Part shown: positions 1 to 12,649 of the stretch, piece by piece
How the letters are laid out: every line of letters starts with the position of its first letter
How positions within the stretch are numbered: position 1 is the first letter of the stretch
Assembly: GCA_014773175.1 (NCBI GenBank)
Contig: VXCM01001427.1
Span: 119,558 to 183,557 of the forward strand
DNA from: Lucifuga dentata
Lineage: Eukaryota; Chordata; Actinopteri; Ophidiiformes; Bythitidae
Length of the DNA: 64,000 bases
Direction: 5' to 3'
The notes under the pieces: generated by a model
The model's input: the letters and a program-made list of their open reading frames with translations, nothing else
What the model was told of the DNA's origin: nothing
The model's database searches: none
Position numbers and translations under genes: made by a program

Positions 1-602
1 GTAGCAATGTTGCCATTTGGAAATTAATTGTGAGGTGTTTTACATAAAACACCATCTGGAGATTGTGATTCATATCAGGTTCTGTCATTGGCAGGAATCA
101 CAGAGGTATGATGTGAACAACTAAAGATGTACGTAGAAAAATAAATTTATTGGAAAGGCAAACACATATATTATATGCATAATTGGATGCAAATGACACT
201 ATGTGTACCCTGTGTTGTGTTTGACAGTAATTATGATGTTGCTTGTCAGTGGTGAGGCATTACTGCACAATCAATTTTTTTCTGACAACACACACAAAAA
301 CAAATTCCCATCCCTACAATTCCCAGTTTCTGTCTCCATCCAAAAAGGTTTGAGGTGTATAAAGACACAGACAAAGAATATTATAACTATTTCCACTCTC
401 ATTACGCCATGTTCGTCTATAAAGGGAGATTTTACTGACTTACACATCAAACCCAGTTAACTGGTTTTGAGGTGCATTATTCAACACGTTAAATAATTGG
501 AAAAAAGCTTGTGTCTGTAAAATGTTTTAGTAAACTCAATGCACCCAGTTTCTCAGACAGGCTTTAGTTTTCAAACTCTTTGTCATTAGCACCAAAACAA
601 AG
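1..602. other. Intergenic, nothing recognised
   Basis: AT-rich sequence with no convincing exon, RNA gene or repeat family that I recognise. The longest open frame here (85 codons at 203-460) has no domain-like character or splice context and is treated as chance. Confidence 0.5.
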
Positions 603-627
603 TACCGTGTATACTCAAGTATAAGCC

Positions 628-691
<64 letters not shown>

Positions 692-1515
692 NNNNNNNNN
701 NNNNNNNNNNNNNNNNNNNNNNNNNNNNNCCATTACCACTACCCATGGAAAATAGTTTAAATCATACCTTAGAATGATGTATTTCCTGACTAAATCTTAT
801 CTAGCACATTTTGTGGCAGCCAGTAAGCTGTGATCTGTCAGTTACGGTAATCAGCTGCTGAAATAAATATCATGTTTACCGGTACGTGGATTATTTTCAG
901 AAAATCAGAGGAATACTATGACATTACCCAGAAAAACAGGTAATTTGATAAACAAATAAATTGATGGAATGACATCAGGGGGTCAGCTGAGGGAATTCCA
1001 AAACTCCATATCAAGGAATGTCCAGCACATAGACAGGCCCTCATCGATTCAGGTACAGGATAATTACTGAAAACACTTAATGGGTGAGATTCTTAACAAC
1101 AACAACAACAAAAAAAAAACATAATTACACAGTTAAATAAGCTAAATAAGCACCGTGAAAATTATAGCTCATTTGTAAAGCTTTCCTTACCTTCATCAAT
1201 GCAATTCAGACAAAGGAAGAGGAGTCCGGAAAACTTAATGTTAGCTAATGTCACTTACAGTAATCAGCTGCTTACTGGTACCAGTAGTGAATTATTTTCA
1301 GAAAATTACAGGAATACAATGACAATTCTCAGACAAAAAAAAAAAAAAAAANAAAAAAAAAAAAAAAAAAGTAATTTGCTAAACAAATAAATTGATGGAA
1401 CAACATCAGGGGGTCGGCTTATATGGGGGTTTCTTTAAAAATTTTCTAAATTTGCAGGTCAAAATCGGGGGTCGGCTTATACTTGAGATCAGCTTATAGT
1501 CAAGTATATAAGGTA
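603..1515. mobile_element. Degraded terminal-inverted-repeat DNA element, copy A
   Basis: The left end reads taccgtgtatactcaag followed by tataagccga. The right end, read on the other strand, is a close match (taccttatatacttgac then tataagctga), so the two ends form an imperfect terminal inverted repeat. The inner motif gggggtcggcttata occurs near the right end. The interior (about 730-950) matches the interior of the element at 57,661-58,210 closely, so this is a dispersed family and not a chance palindrome. A second, diverged piece of the same interior recurs at about 1,240-1,400, which suggests a nested or tandem duplication. There is no transposase frame, so the copy is non-autonomous. 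A poly-T run and an assembly gap sit near the left end. I cannot assign the superfamily or see a clear target-site duplication. Confidence 0.65.
692..729. other. Assembly gap (38 N)
   Basis: A run of N directly follows a poly-T tract of about 60 bases inside transposable element copy A. The poly-T is the likely cause of the break. Confidence 0.95.
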
Positions 1516-4274
1516 ACCCCCTGTGATGTCATGGAGTAATCTCCCTCGACTTTGCATATCACCTTCTACAGCCATCCCCCTTTAAACCCTCAGCCAGATC
1601 CTGCGATCAATGATAAAGTTCTATTCAGAAATCCAAACACAGAAAATTTTGTTTCAGAATAAAGTCACATTCATTCTACAAGTGCTGTTATGCAAGTATT
1701 AATTTTGTATTCATCTGGGGACATTAGTAAGCAGAAATACTAAATTCTAAAAGAAAGTTCTTTTTCTGGAGGATGTAGAGGCTAATCATCAAACTTGTAA
1801 TATTTAAGGTCTCAGGTGGAACTGGGTGGAACTGATGCCAGTGAGTCTTTTCTCTAATTTCTGAGAAAACTAGTGTTGTTGAGTGACAAGACTTTGAACA
1901 TGTTTACAACCCAGTGTGCCTGCAGTCTTTATCTCCAAGCCAGACAACATCAGCAGAATTTAAATACTGAAGGCAAAAAGAGGTTAACACAGTCTTTTGG
2001 GCCTTGGTGAGTAATTGAGAGTACGTGAAGGAACAAGGATGACTGATAGGTTAAGCACAGGTGTAATGTTGACAAGCCTCTGGGGTCTGTTTGTGTGGGT
2101 ACACAATGGGAAATGAGGCATGTGTCACCTGGAAAGTGTGCGCACACACACATACACACACAAATACATGCACAACGGACAAAGTGAGTCACTCCACAGC
2201 CAAAACCTGCTGTGGGTACCAGTCCATCCAGAATATAGATGTACTTAACCTGTTGAGAATATAATCATGCATAAAGAGCTTTTTGATACAAGTATTATAT
2301 GCAACAGAAAGTAGATGTCATCAACTTTGAATAATGGAAGACACACATACACACAGAAGAGAAACAGAAAGACATTGACTCACCAGTGAAGGGAGACAGA
2401 ACTCAGTTACATAATTTATTGAGAGATTATACAGTATGCCTGAGCACACTTGTGTACAGTCACAGCTGTCTGCACACACACAGACACGCACATACACACA
2501 CACACACATACCATATCACTCAAGAGGATCAATCCTGACAAGCATATCCAAACCCTCTTAACTCTCCAGAAATCTACTAATGAATGGAAATGAAGCCATG
2601 ATGAGAAGATATCAAACCCAGACTTGTTCAAATTTTATGATACGCTTGAAATTTTAAAAGGAAGAAATGTCCTGTAGCTGAAAATCTCTTTTATCCAATA
2701 TATAACCGTGTAGTGGTGAATGCTGGAGCTGGAGCTTTTCTGATCTGCTAGTTCTGTGTTTGTCAAGTATCCCCTGTCCTAACCAAGTCTAGAAGGCCTC
2801 ACTCTTTATTGAGTAGCCTGTGTGGTTCCTGCCATGACATGCATAAAACAACCTTCTGGCAGCAGCTCCATGAAAGTCATTCCAATAACAGCATCCCTGC
2901 CAGTTCTCTTGATTTTCACAGGTTGTATTGTTTTAAGGCATTGTGCTACCATGAATTTCTTATTTCCTGAAACCTGCAAAGTAATTTAAATATTACTGGA
3001 TCAGTCAGTCTCCCTGTGTTTTTTGTTTTTTTTTCCAGATAGACAATTACCAAATTCATTTAACTATATCCACACCCAGCACCCATCTTTTTAATTCAAC
3101 CTGGCAAACGAATAGTCACTCTCCTCACCTGCCTGCTGTCACCTGTTGTTACTGTAGTTCAGCCAAGATATCAGAGGAAGGTTGCAGTGCTGTAAACAAG
3201 AAAGCTAAGGCAATTATAAAGCCAAATACAGTTGTAGATCTACCTATCCAATATCCTCTACCTACCCATTTCCCTTTAAGTGAAGGGCAGGCTTGTAAAA
3301 ATTAACCTTTTAATCATTGCAGTAAATACAGAAGGACCTTTCTTTCGTTAGGCTGATGCTGAACTCTTTAGCCAACAGAGGCTTGAGGCCTGAGGTTGTA
3401 ATGAAATGCACAAATCCTGAAGAGAAATCGATAACAGAGCAGCCCTAATGTCCCTCCCAGTTTTCAATTACTGAGCAATACATCATGAATTAAAGCAGGT
3501 CACGCTAGAGACGATGACACATGAAGGCCTGGATGCACTCAGTCACGCTGAGCAAAGCGTGATGAGATGAAACAACAGGAAGGAGACTTTTGGGAACATT
3601 GTGGAAGTGGTGTGTATATTGTATTTGTCAGACAAGCACAATATGACATTTACATGCTAATATATTTGCCAAAAAGGTACTGTTAAATTTCTTCTTGACA
3701 AGAGGACTTTGGACACAGTCACACAGCCAATGACTGCATTTGGCTATTGCCTCTAGTGGTAGAAAAAGGACTTGTACACCTTCTGATATGTATGAGATGA
3801 TGAGCGAGTACACCGGTATCTGTTCAATCAACAAAATTATCTGTCTGTACTCGGGTGGGTGAGGCTTAAACCAGAAGTTGGCATTTTAAGCCTGACATGG
3901 ATATGGATTGATCAGAAGTTGCTAACTTGCTATATTTATTGTTTTGTTTTTTTTTTGTTTGTTTGTTTGTTTTGTTTTGTTTTTTGAGAAAACTATTTTC
4001 AGAACAGCCTCAGGATTGAGCTCAGGTCAATGTTTTTGATCACAAGAGTTGAGAACTATTTACAGAAAAAGTTTTTTATAAACTTGAATGAACTTCATTG
4101 AATCAATGAAAACAATGCATGCAGTATTAAGAAGTATGAAGTAAAATAAATGCATGACCTAGAGTTTTCTCAACATAACTTTTTTATTGATTTTTTTTTT
4201 TGGTTTACTTTTTAAAAAAAAAAATAATTTAAACACTGAACAGTGTCATGTTTGTTTGTGTGTGACCACAGGAC
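1516..4274. other. Intergenic, no gene seen
   Basis: No exon series or RNA gene was recognised. It contains CA/TG-rich patches (about 2,140-2,165 and 2,478-2,512) and T-rich runs near 3,940-3,985 and 4,190-4,225. Short open frames here read through the CA repeats and are not supported as genes. Confidence 0.45.
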
Positions 4275-4275
4275 N

Positions 4276-4320
<45 letters not shown>
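4276..4320. repeat. (GA)n microsatellite
   Basis: About 22 uninterrupted GA units are preceded by a single N at 4,275. The true length is probably uncertain because the N marks an unresolved join. Confidence 0.9.
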
Positions 4321-4323
<3 letters not shown>

Positions 4324-7236
4324 GGATTTAAAGTGAGTGACAGTGCCTAAATGTGCACAAAAGTGATATTGCATTAGTACAGTGGATGTATAAGAATCGC
4401 TAGCTAACTGGCTAACTGGTTAGTTAGCCTAGAAGCTAGAAGCTACAAGTAGAAATGTCCATTTGTAACCGTATGCTTACGTGTGAATGTCCACAGTAAA
4501 TGAATGTGTATTTCTTTAGCTATGGATTGTTGAGAATAATGTTGAGCCGAATTTGAGAATTGCAAACTACAGGTAATAGTATTACTATCGCTAGCGTGGA
4601 CAGACTTGGTGTGAGTTGTGTGTGGCGCAGCAGCAGTAGGCTTTGTGTAGAGAGGAGCGTGGTTGTCTGGCCAATCACGGAATCATGTGGATGCAGCACT
4701 AGTAAGCACTACCCAATGAGATTTTCCTTCACGAGTACGGATATTGACACATTTTACTTGGATGGTACTCATGCTCATAAAAAGTGCCTTATCCATAATG
4801 GATACTCATTTCATCTGTGTACTTGGCTCATCCCTAACATCTACCCTGCTGTGTGTGGACAGTTTGGGCCGCTCAGTATTGGTACAGAGTGACAAATTTT
4901 GCACTCCTACCAGCCACATGGGGGTAATGCAGAGAAACAGTTAAGTATGACAAAATAAAACTCACAATATTTTGTCAATAATATGCTCCAATATAAGGTT
5001 TTATAACCCATGTGTATTGCACCGCACCAACTAACACCCCTACTTGTGGCAGTGGCACCCGTAGTGTTGCATGTAATTGGGTTTCTACTGACTCATGAAA
5101 ACAGGAGATCCCTGTTTATTTCCAGACTGTTACTCCTGTCATACTTTATCCCCAAACATTTATAAGATTTCACTTGGCCTGAAGGAGCTAGAGTGATTAA
5201 ATATAGGGCTAAGACAGGCAGAAGTTGTTCCAGGGGTTGATAGATAAGGAGGGAGAAAACAGCACTGTATCTGTGTGGAGAAGTTTAATAGGACAAGACA
5301 CAATTACTGATAAACCTGCTGTGGTAGATCCAAATCTCTTTTTATGCCAAGTCAGAGAAATTCAGGGCCTAATCCTCAGCCAACGACAAGAATGCAACAT
5401 GGCTTCTCATGGAGAAAAAAAAAAAATGCCAGTCTAAGCTGTTTTTGGTATGGCTGCAAATGAAACCATATGCTCATGTCATGCTAATGCCATTACAGTC
5501 ACATTAATAAATAAAAATTATCATAAACATAGATTAAGAACAGATCAGGGATAGTGAAAAGAAGCAGAATCCAGGAAGACGACATATCTCAGTAGTCCAC
5601 ATTCATGGATTCAGAATGCAGCAAAAATTAATTTTGGGGATTTTTAGCGACCTTTCTTAAAAACTCCAAAACAGAAGTTTAAGCTCCCAAACATTTAGTG
5701 TTTATGTCTCAACTGAAGGAGACATTGTACTTTGGGTAAAAGTTGTTTTTCTATACAGTATTTGATTTTGGTACAAATCCTAATGGGTTCATCTCTTGTG
5801 TAGCAAGTGATGCCCAACTGCAACTTTAATTGCAATTTTATATTTTTGTAATATGAGCTTTAAAACTCAAGGAAAATTACTGCATTAATTTAAAAAGATT
5901 GTGTAATAGTCACAGTTATATTACTTGCACAACTCACAAATTTTCCCAAAGGATCTTATGGAGTATGTTGGTATTTTCTTTTTTTCCATAATTTATGATT
6001 GCTTTGTCAAAATGATGCAATATATAGTAATTACATGATGGAAATGTTCAAATTCTCAGTTAAACTGCAGGAATTAGTTTTGTTTCCACTAATACTCTGC
6101 AATGTAGCGACCTTAATTGAATTACTAAACATTTACTGGGCCATTAGATATGCACATCAACTATCTCCATAAAATTTTCTTCCAATTAAGAACTTTGAGT
6201 TTGATGACACCAATTCTCACTTCAAACTGGAGCCTAAATTGAAGAACGTAATTTTTGCAATCCTTAGAGACTCATTCATTAAGCTACAATGAAAAGCCCT
6301 CTTGTCTTTTTAATCTATTCATTCTTTCCTGTGTATTAATTACTTACTCAGCTGGGAATTAAGAGGAAGCAAATGACTTTTTAGCAAGAAGTGACTGCAT
6401 AATAACATTTTCCATTGTGATATAATACGTGTCTGTGCAAAATAAGTTTCTGAGGTAATTTGCTCCATCCTGCCCTGAGAGCAGAGACCGAGAAAACAAA
6501 AGAGCCTCCATCAAGTCAAGTGTGTGTAATTAACACACATGTAACTAATGAAAACTATTGTTCCCACATAAATGTCAGACTTAACAGGTTTATAAAAGCA
6601 TTGTGCCACTGTGTCCCTATAGATGGATATATTATCCTCTGTTATAAACAGCACTAAATAAAAGGATGCATTGTTTTGTTAAATGAAAAATTAAATTAAA
6701 ACAAATAAAACATGCATACACCAGGATATCAGCATGCAGGAGAGTTTGCATATAATGCTATCAGTTTGGACACTTTTTGCATTTTCTCGTAAAATGCTGT
6801 ATCACATATTTCCAAAGTTACAGATAAATGTCCTCTTTCTTGTGCAGTTATCACTTATCAGGCCGCGGTCACAGTATGTCATGCACAAAAAAGGACGAAT
6901 GTGCTTGTCAGCAGAAGTCACTGCTCCCAACATGCCTGAACTTTAAATTTTGCCAAAGAAGCAACTATTCATAGTTTCTCATTTATCAAAACAAGTTGCT
7001 ACATACCTGACAAGAAGGGACATGTGGAGGACATTTTGGATGGTGGGGCTTGATGAGGGGCTGCTATTCTGCAGGTGTAGTCATCAGGAATTGTACATTA
7101 CAGGTATAAAATCCATTTTGTTTCAGTGTAATGTTGCCAGAATTTTTAATAGCAAGGGTCTACTGTATGAGAAATCAGTGAATGTCTAAAAAATAAATAA
7201 ATAAATAAAACAAGAAGGCACTGTGAGTGCATATAT
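4321..7236. other. Intergenic, AT-rich, possible conserved non-coding DNA
   Basis: No gene was recognised. Around 5,960-6,420 the sequence is AT-rich, free of simple repeats and contains several homeodomain-type cores (TAATTG, CAATTA, TTAATTA, AATTAAG). That is the texture of vertebrate conserved non-coding elements, but conservation cannot be judged from one sequence. A short (AAAT)n tract ends at about 7,208. Confidence 0.35.
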
Positions 7237-7361
7237 ACCTCCGCCAAGGATTTTATGAGCTAAAATCCAAAGATCATCCAAATTTATCCATAACTTTTTG
7301 AGATATCCTGTCAACAAACAGAAAAACAAATGCCAGTGATCACAACCTCCTTGGTGAAGGT
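7237..7361. repeat. Short interspersed repeat with inverted ends
   Basis: The 14-base left end acctccgccaagga is an inverted match, with two differences, to the right end tccttggtgaaggt. Together they enclose about 125 bp. The left-end motif CCTCCGCCAAGG is familiar as the edge of an abundant fish repeat. This copy is degraded and carries no coding sequence. Confidence 0.5.
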
Positions 7362-7554
7362 AATAAAAAAAATTAGTTGATAGCTGAGAAATTTATTTGC
7401 AAACTTGGGCAGAAATTACCTCAGCATGAGGAAACAGACTCAGATTTAACAGCATCAGAGTGGATTGAGAGACAATACTTTCTTGGTAATTTCTGCTGGC
7501 TGTAAAGCAGCTACCACCACCACCACCTGTCCGTTTGCCATCTTCTTTGACACA

Positions 7555-7835
7555 GATCCATCCATCATCCATGCATCCCCAATTTTCCACAACTTATCTG
7601 GGTCTGGACTGTGGTAGCAGAAATTTAAGTAAGGTAAAAACCCTTCTCCTCGGTCACATTTTCCCTCTCCTTCAGGGGGATCCTTCTGAGGCATTCCCAA
7701 TTAGGTTGTATAATGCTGCAAGTGTTCCCAGTTGGACATGCCAGGAATACCTCCACGGAAGGCATCTGGGAGGAATCCTGATCAGATGCTGAACCACCTT
7801 AGTTGCCTTCTTTCCATACAAAAGAGCAGCAGTTG
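7555..7835 (+). repeat. Degraded copy of an abundant teleost interspersed repeat
   Basis: Phrases such as cacaacttatctgggtctgg, catctgggaggaatcctgat and cagatgctgaaccacctta, in this order, match from memory a repeat family very common in fish genomes (consensus phrases like 'ttatccgggtctgg' and 'atcctgatcagatgcc'). The reverse strand gives an 81-codon open frame that superficially looks protein-like, but it lies inside the repeat. Confidence 0.6.
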
Positions 7836-9043
7836 TCTACAAAGGCTGTGTAATGAAAACAACATGTCAAAAAAAACAACACCTGCAATCAATTCAGCCA
7901 GGGTACCTGTACTGTGCACTTAGAAGTGTTTGATAGAGCTCGTAGCCCCATACACAATTGAGCAGAAGTTGGTGAAAATGCTTCGGTTTGCAGATATTCT
8001 TCTTGATAACTGTTTCATCAGATGGACGTGAGGGACACCTGAAAACTACAGCTACAATGTGTCATGCATAGACAAGCTTTAAGGGCCAAAGTCCCTGATG
8101 CCTTGCAGGGTAAATTCATTTTGGCCGCTTATATACATGAACATAGATGGATTTGTAAATATTGAGCTTTGCTTACTTAAACAACACTGCGCTGATCTGT
8201 CTATCGATCTCACAGTTGATCTTCATTAGTGAACAAGATCCCAAGACTTGCTGGTTCATTTGTGGCAGCAACTTCGAACACAGATTATTGTAATAATCAG
8301 AAAAAAAAGAAAAAAAAATACACTTAAGTGAAAAATAGAAGCAAACACAACTTGGTTTTGACTGATTGCCGAGGGCACAAAACATGGTTGTGGTAGGGCA
8401 GAACATTATTAAATCAGTCCAGGGAAGTGGGCAGTAGGCAATGAAAAATGCAGTCATCTTTGACAACAAAATTGAGGCATTCTACTGGATTTCCAAATTA
8501 CATAATGCCTAATGCAACTCCCTCCTACTTACTAAACCTTTAAAAGATGAAAATACTAAATAAGTACAGATAAGAAAAAAAAAATCAGTTTGCCAAAACA
8601 CGGCACTGCATATACTCGTTTAACTTTTTTCATATAAAACCTTTTTTAATGGTTTCTTTTCCTTGCATCCTTCACTGAGACCACACACATCCAAACACCC
8701 TATACAATCTCAAAGAATTCATTTCAAATGGAGAGGTGCAGTTATCAAATGAAATCATCATATAAAATTGTGGAAGGCATGTAGATGAAGTTACACCCCA
8801 CAGATCATAAATTCTTAATCTTTCTCAGCATACAAATGCCCATTGGGAATTTGGAAAATAGATACTGTATATCTATAATTTATTATAATTGTGGGGTTGT
8901 GGCAGAGCAAGGTCTATTTCACAGCTGAGCAGTCTACTGAAAATTGTGGCACTACTGGGTTTTCTGTTTGTGAACAGTGAGTAGTGCAATGGGCTTTGAG
9001 TCAACTCTGAGGGGGAATTGGAGTAAATATTCATTATACATCC

Positions 9044-9050
<7 letters not shown>

Positions 9051-9097
<47 letters not shown>

Positions 9098-9108
9098 ACT
9101 CTCTCTCT
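9051..9108. repeat. (CT)n microsatellite
   Basis: A long CT run with a cactcact interruption near its right end. It directly precedes the short hairpin at 9,129-9,164. Confidence 0.9.
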
Positions 9109-9128
9109 TAGCAGCGTGAGAGAGCGAG

Positions 9129-9164
9129 AGCAATGTAAATTTAATCTATTAAATTTACATTGCT
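9129..9164. repeat. Perfect 16-bp inverted repeat with 4-base loop
   Basis: The arms 9,129-9,144 and 9,149-9,164 are exact reverse complements (agcaatgtaaatttaa), separated by tcta. The stem is AT-rich and could extrude as a small hairpin. No gene or terminator context explains it. Confidence 0.8.
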
Positions 9165-10189
9165 AGGTTTTGGTAAACTGTGATTAAGTAAGAGTGTCAA
9201 GTAATTATGATAGGACAGAAAATACATGTTTTCAAGAAAGATCTAATTTTATGAGGCAACTGATGAACTTGACTGTTTATAAGGTCTACATGATTGTGTG
9301 TCTGATGGTATGTGGGTGGTTGTGTGAGCATTGACTGTGTTTCTGCTTGATGGATGTATGAGAGATGCTGTCACGTTAAATTCCATGGAGTGACAAACTT
9401 CACTGCTTCATCTCATAAATCATATCTGATCGTATCTGATTATACCTCTCATATGCCTACCAATTTTCTACATCAGTGCATGTGCTTCTCAAAGCTATAA
9501 GCACATGAATTGTGTGTGTGTGTGTGTATCCAAATTTTTCAGTTTTTAACTTTTGAAGCATTCACTGTGCACAATGTTTACGCTGTTCATGATGGAAAAT
9601 CATTGTGAGCTGCTGAGCCTTGCATTATAGACTGAAGAAAATACTGGAGAAAGGCAAATGATGAGTCAGTTAGCTGTCAATTAGCCACATCTTTACTCAC
9701 CAGAACTGCATGTAATGATTAGACAAGGTTTGGGGGATTTGCAGTATGTACATGCAGATGGATACGGGGTAAAATTATTGGAATAAAAGTTGTATTTGAT
9801 AGGTGACTCAGAAGAATATCGAGAAGTGTACAAACATTTAGCAGCCTTTATCAATGAGTTTCCACTTTTATTCCATATTATCACACATATTACACATGCT
9901 CATTTTAATGGAGATTTAAACAAGCAAAGCTTTTAAGTTTTCATGTCTGACACATGGAAATTAATTCTATACATTATGAATGAGTGACTAATGGAGTACA
10001 CCATGCCCATTTCAGATTTAATTTTAATATAAATATGAATTTTGACAGATATATAATTGTATAGTACATCGACTATAAGAGTAACACAAATATTTTGCTA
10101 TTCAGGATTTTTCCACTCTAGCATGGCTTCACAGAAACAAAGAGGCCTGATTATGGGATCAATATAATGGCTCTTACAAAATAGATATT

Positions 10190-10280
10190 ATGTATGTATG
10201 TATGTATGTATGTATGTATGTATGTATGTATGTATCTATCTGTCTGTCTGTCTGTCTGTATGTATATCTGTCTCTCTGTC
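10190..10280. repeat. (TATG)n / (TCTG)n compound microsatellite
   Basis: About eleven TATG units pass into TCTG units and then short TCTC, a typical compound tetranucleotide repeat. Confidence 0.9.
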
Positions 10281-10538
10281 ATATAATCTAACCTAATCTA
10301 ATCCAAATGGCCACCAAGATGAAACTGTCATCTTTTCAGTCTACCAGTCCATAGATCCACAGTGGAAAGTCTGTTTATCCCCTTGCACTCAGTTGAAGTG
10401 GAAAGATTTTGTGTACGACACACTTTGTCTGGACAAGAATCATAATTACCTGACATGTCCCATGAGAGAAGAGGTGATATTTGCAAATCAAAATAGAAAA
10501 CAAAAAATCAATAGCGTGTCAGGGAGAGGATGAGACCT

Positions 10539-10540
<2 letters not shown>

Positions 10541-10595
<55 letters not shown>
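10541..10595. repeat. (GA)n microsatellite
   Basis: Roughly 27 uninterrupted GA units. Confidence 0.9.
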
Positions 10596-10598
<3 letters not shown>

Positions 10599-11284
10599 TT
10601 CTCTTCAGTTGACAGGTTTATGCAAAGCTGAAAACTATAGGATAGGGGGGATATGTCACTGTTTTTTTCATTTATTCAAATCATATATAATTTACAGCGT
10701 GTCTGAGTACTGCTGAGCTGTGGGGAATACGAACAGCCAATCACAAAGAAATCTATATGATATGATATGAATTTCCACACATGGATATGAAGCACTGAAT
10801 GCAGAGGAGAGAGAGGTGACAGGGACGGTGATAAGTGACACTCACACTCCCACCACAGACACACACCTGTCACACGCTGTACCATGGGCAAAATGGCTGA
10901 CATAGAGACTGAGAGAAAAAGAAAGACTGACAAAAAGAGAACGATTGTGTGTGCGGGCATGCGTGCGTGCATATGTGTGAACAGAGAAAGGTGAGAAGAG
11001 GTTGTAAACATTGGGTAAACAATTGCCTTTTGTGAAATGCAAAGCATAGAGCAGCTCCAACAGTTGCATTAGTGACCCCATGAGAGATCCACAATGAGCT
11101 GTAAACACAACTCCCAGCCAACAAACACTTCAACTTCTGCTAGGTGACTTACTCCAGGATACTGAACTATTTCTCTTTCTGTGAGTGTGTGTGCTACTAA
11201 ACTTCAATCGATACTTTTTCTCTTCAGAAATGTTCTTCACATTGATGTTTTACGATCAATATGTGTATGTGTGGTGTCATTTTC

Positions 11285-11305
11285 CACCACAACGTTTTTG
11301 TATTT

Positions 11306-11346
<41 letters not shown>

Positions 11347-11372
11347 TAAANCACCACAACGTTTTTGTATTT

Positions 11373-11413
<41 letters not shown>

Positions 11414-11417
11414 TAAA
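11285..11417. repeat. 66-bp direct duplication around a single N (probable assembly scar)
   Basis: Bases 11,285-11,350 and 11,352-11,417 are the same unit (caccacaacg...tcctaaa, containing a GT run). They are separated only by N at 11,351. The same pattern occurs at five other sites in the window, so an unmerged contig overlap is more likely than a real tandem duplication. Confidence 0.85.
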
Positions 11418-11563
11418 TTTATCTGGGCATTAGTATTGGATGTTGAGACAACATAGCAATTTACATAATCTCTACTTTGGTATAAACAGCGGGTAGACAG
11501 GAAGAAGAGTACGACACAGTGTCCAATCCTGTATCAGCATCTCTGCAACGAGCTCTAATTATC

Positions 11564-11694
11564 TGCTCGTTTTGTCAGTCGGGCTGCTGGTGGGGGGATG
11601 CTGGTGAGGATGAGGAGGCAAGTAGAAANTGCTCGTTTTGTCAGTCGGGCTGCTGGTGGGGGGATGCTGGTGAGGATGAGGAGGCAAGTAGAAA
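11564..11694. repeat. 65-bp direct duplication around a single N (probable assembly scar)
   Basis: Bases 11,564-11,628 and 11,630-11,694 repeat the same unit (tgctcgttttgtcagtcggg...gtagaaa) on either side of N at 11,629. No gene is affected. Confidence 0.85.
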
Positions 11695-12649
11695 AAGAAA
11701 CAGTGTGAATACATGCAGGGACGAGCAGAGAGATGACGGCACAGAGAAAACATAAAGGTACAACCAGGACAGGAAGAAGAGAGTCGTTGAAGGAACAGAA
11801 CGTAATGTTCTCTCCAGAGATGTGCAGAGAGAAAGAAAAGACTAATAAACAACAAACGCATCAAATGAAGAAGCAGCGTAAGAAGGAAAGACATAAAGAC
11901 AAATTGCAGTACAATAACTCAGCTGCCTATGGGAAAGCTGTCTCATAATGCATTTCTGTTTCAATAAAGACAGATCAATTGTACTGAAGAACTATTTTCA
12001 TTATCAACTGAGGTAGTCATGGTCATGCTATAAGGCCCGTAAGACAGGTGATAGGACAGGAGCTCTCCTTTAAGTGTGAATACTGATGCGAAAAGCAGAG
12101 GTGAATGATGGCATCTCATTGGTTAAAGGATCATACTGGTGAATGTGCATGTTTGACCCCAATAAATACAATCTGCATACATGTTACATAAGTATTTCCC
12201 AAAACATGCTACTGGACAGGAAATATTAGAATTGTTTTTCTCACCTTCCAGACTGCCATTGGTTTTAGTTCATTATGGTATGTCATTAAAATCAACTTGT
12301 AGAGACTTTAAATAGACTTGAGATAATGAATCACAGCGAACCACATGCTGTTTTTATTTAGTTTTTCTAACTTTCTAACTTTATTTGTAATTTTACTGAT
12401 CCAACCTGGTGCTAAATGTATATTATATTATGTATATGTTAATGGGCTAACATTACATTTTATGGTGGGTGTATCACCTGAACACCAGATTTTTAAAGAT
12501 TGGGGGATTTGGCAAAAATAACACAAAAACAAAATACGTTTTTATGTTTTGGAAAATGGTTGGCAGTAACGTAATGTGTCAGCATGTGTAAATGCTTTAT
12601 AAATAGCATTATAGTGACATTTTCCCTCAAAAAAACAAATCTATTCTTT

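Larger units (their letters stand above)
7836..12540. other. Intergenic, microsatellite-rich, no gene seen
   Basis: No intact gene was recognised. It contains simple repeats, a short hairpin and two assembly duplications that are listed separately. The stretches between them (8,100-9,040, 9,170-10,180, 11,700-12,540) are AT-rich single-copy-looking sequence. The overlapping minus-strand open frames near 10,700-11,130 have no family resemblance. Confidence 0.45.

Noticed and set aside
4560..4944. Two overlapping frames (110 and 66 codons) near 4,560-4,944
   Set aside because: No domain-like sequence and they occupy different frames of the same stretch. They may be old transposon debris but nothing supports a gene.
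7455..7700. Minus-strand frame with LWKIGDAWMMDG and QVVVVVAAL, at first resembling a selenoprotein P-like segment
   Set aside because: The sequence lies inside a degraded abundant fish repeat (7,555-7,835), has no splice context, and the similarity is short and low-complexity.
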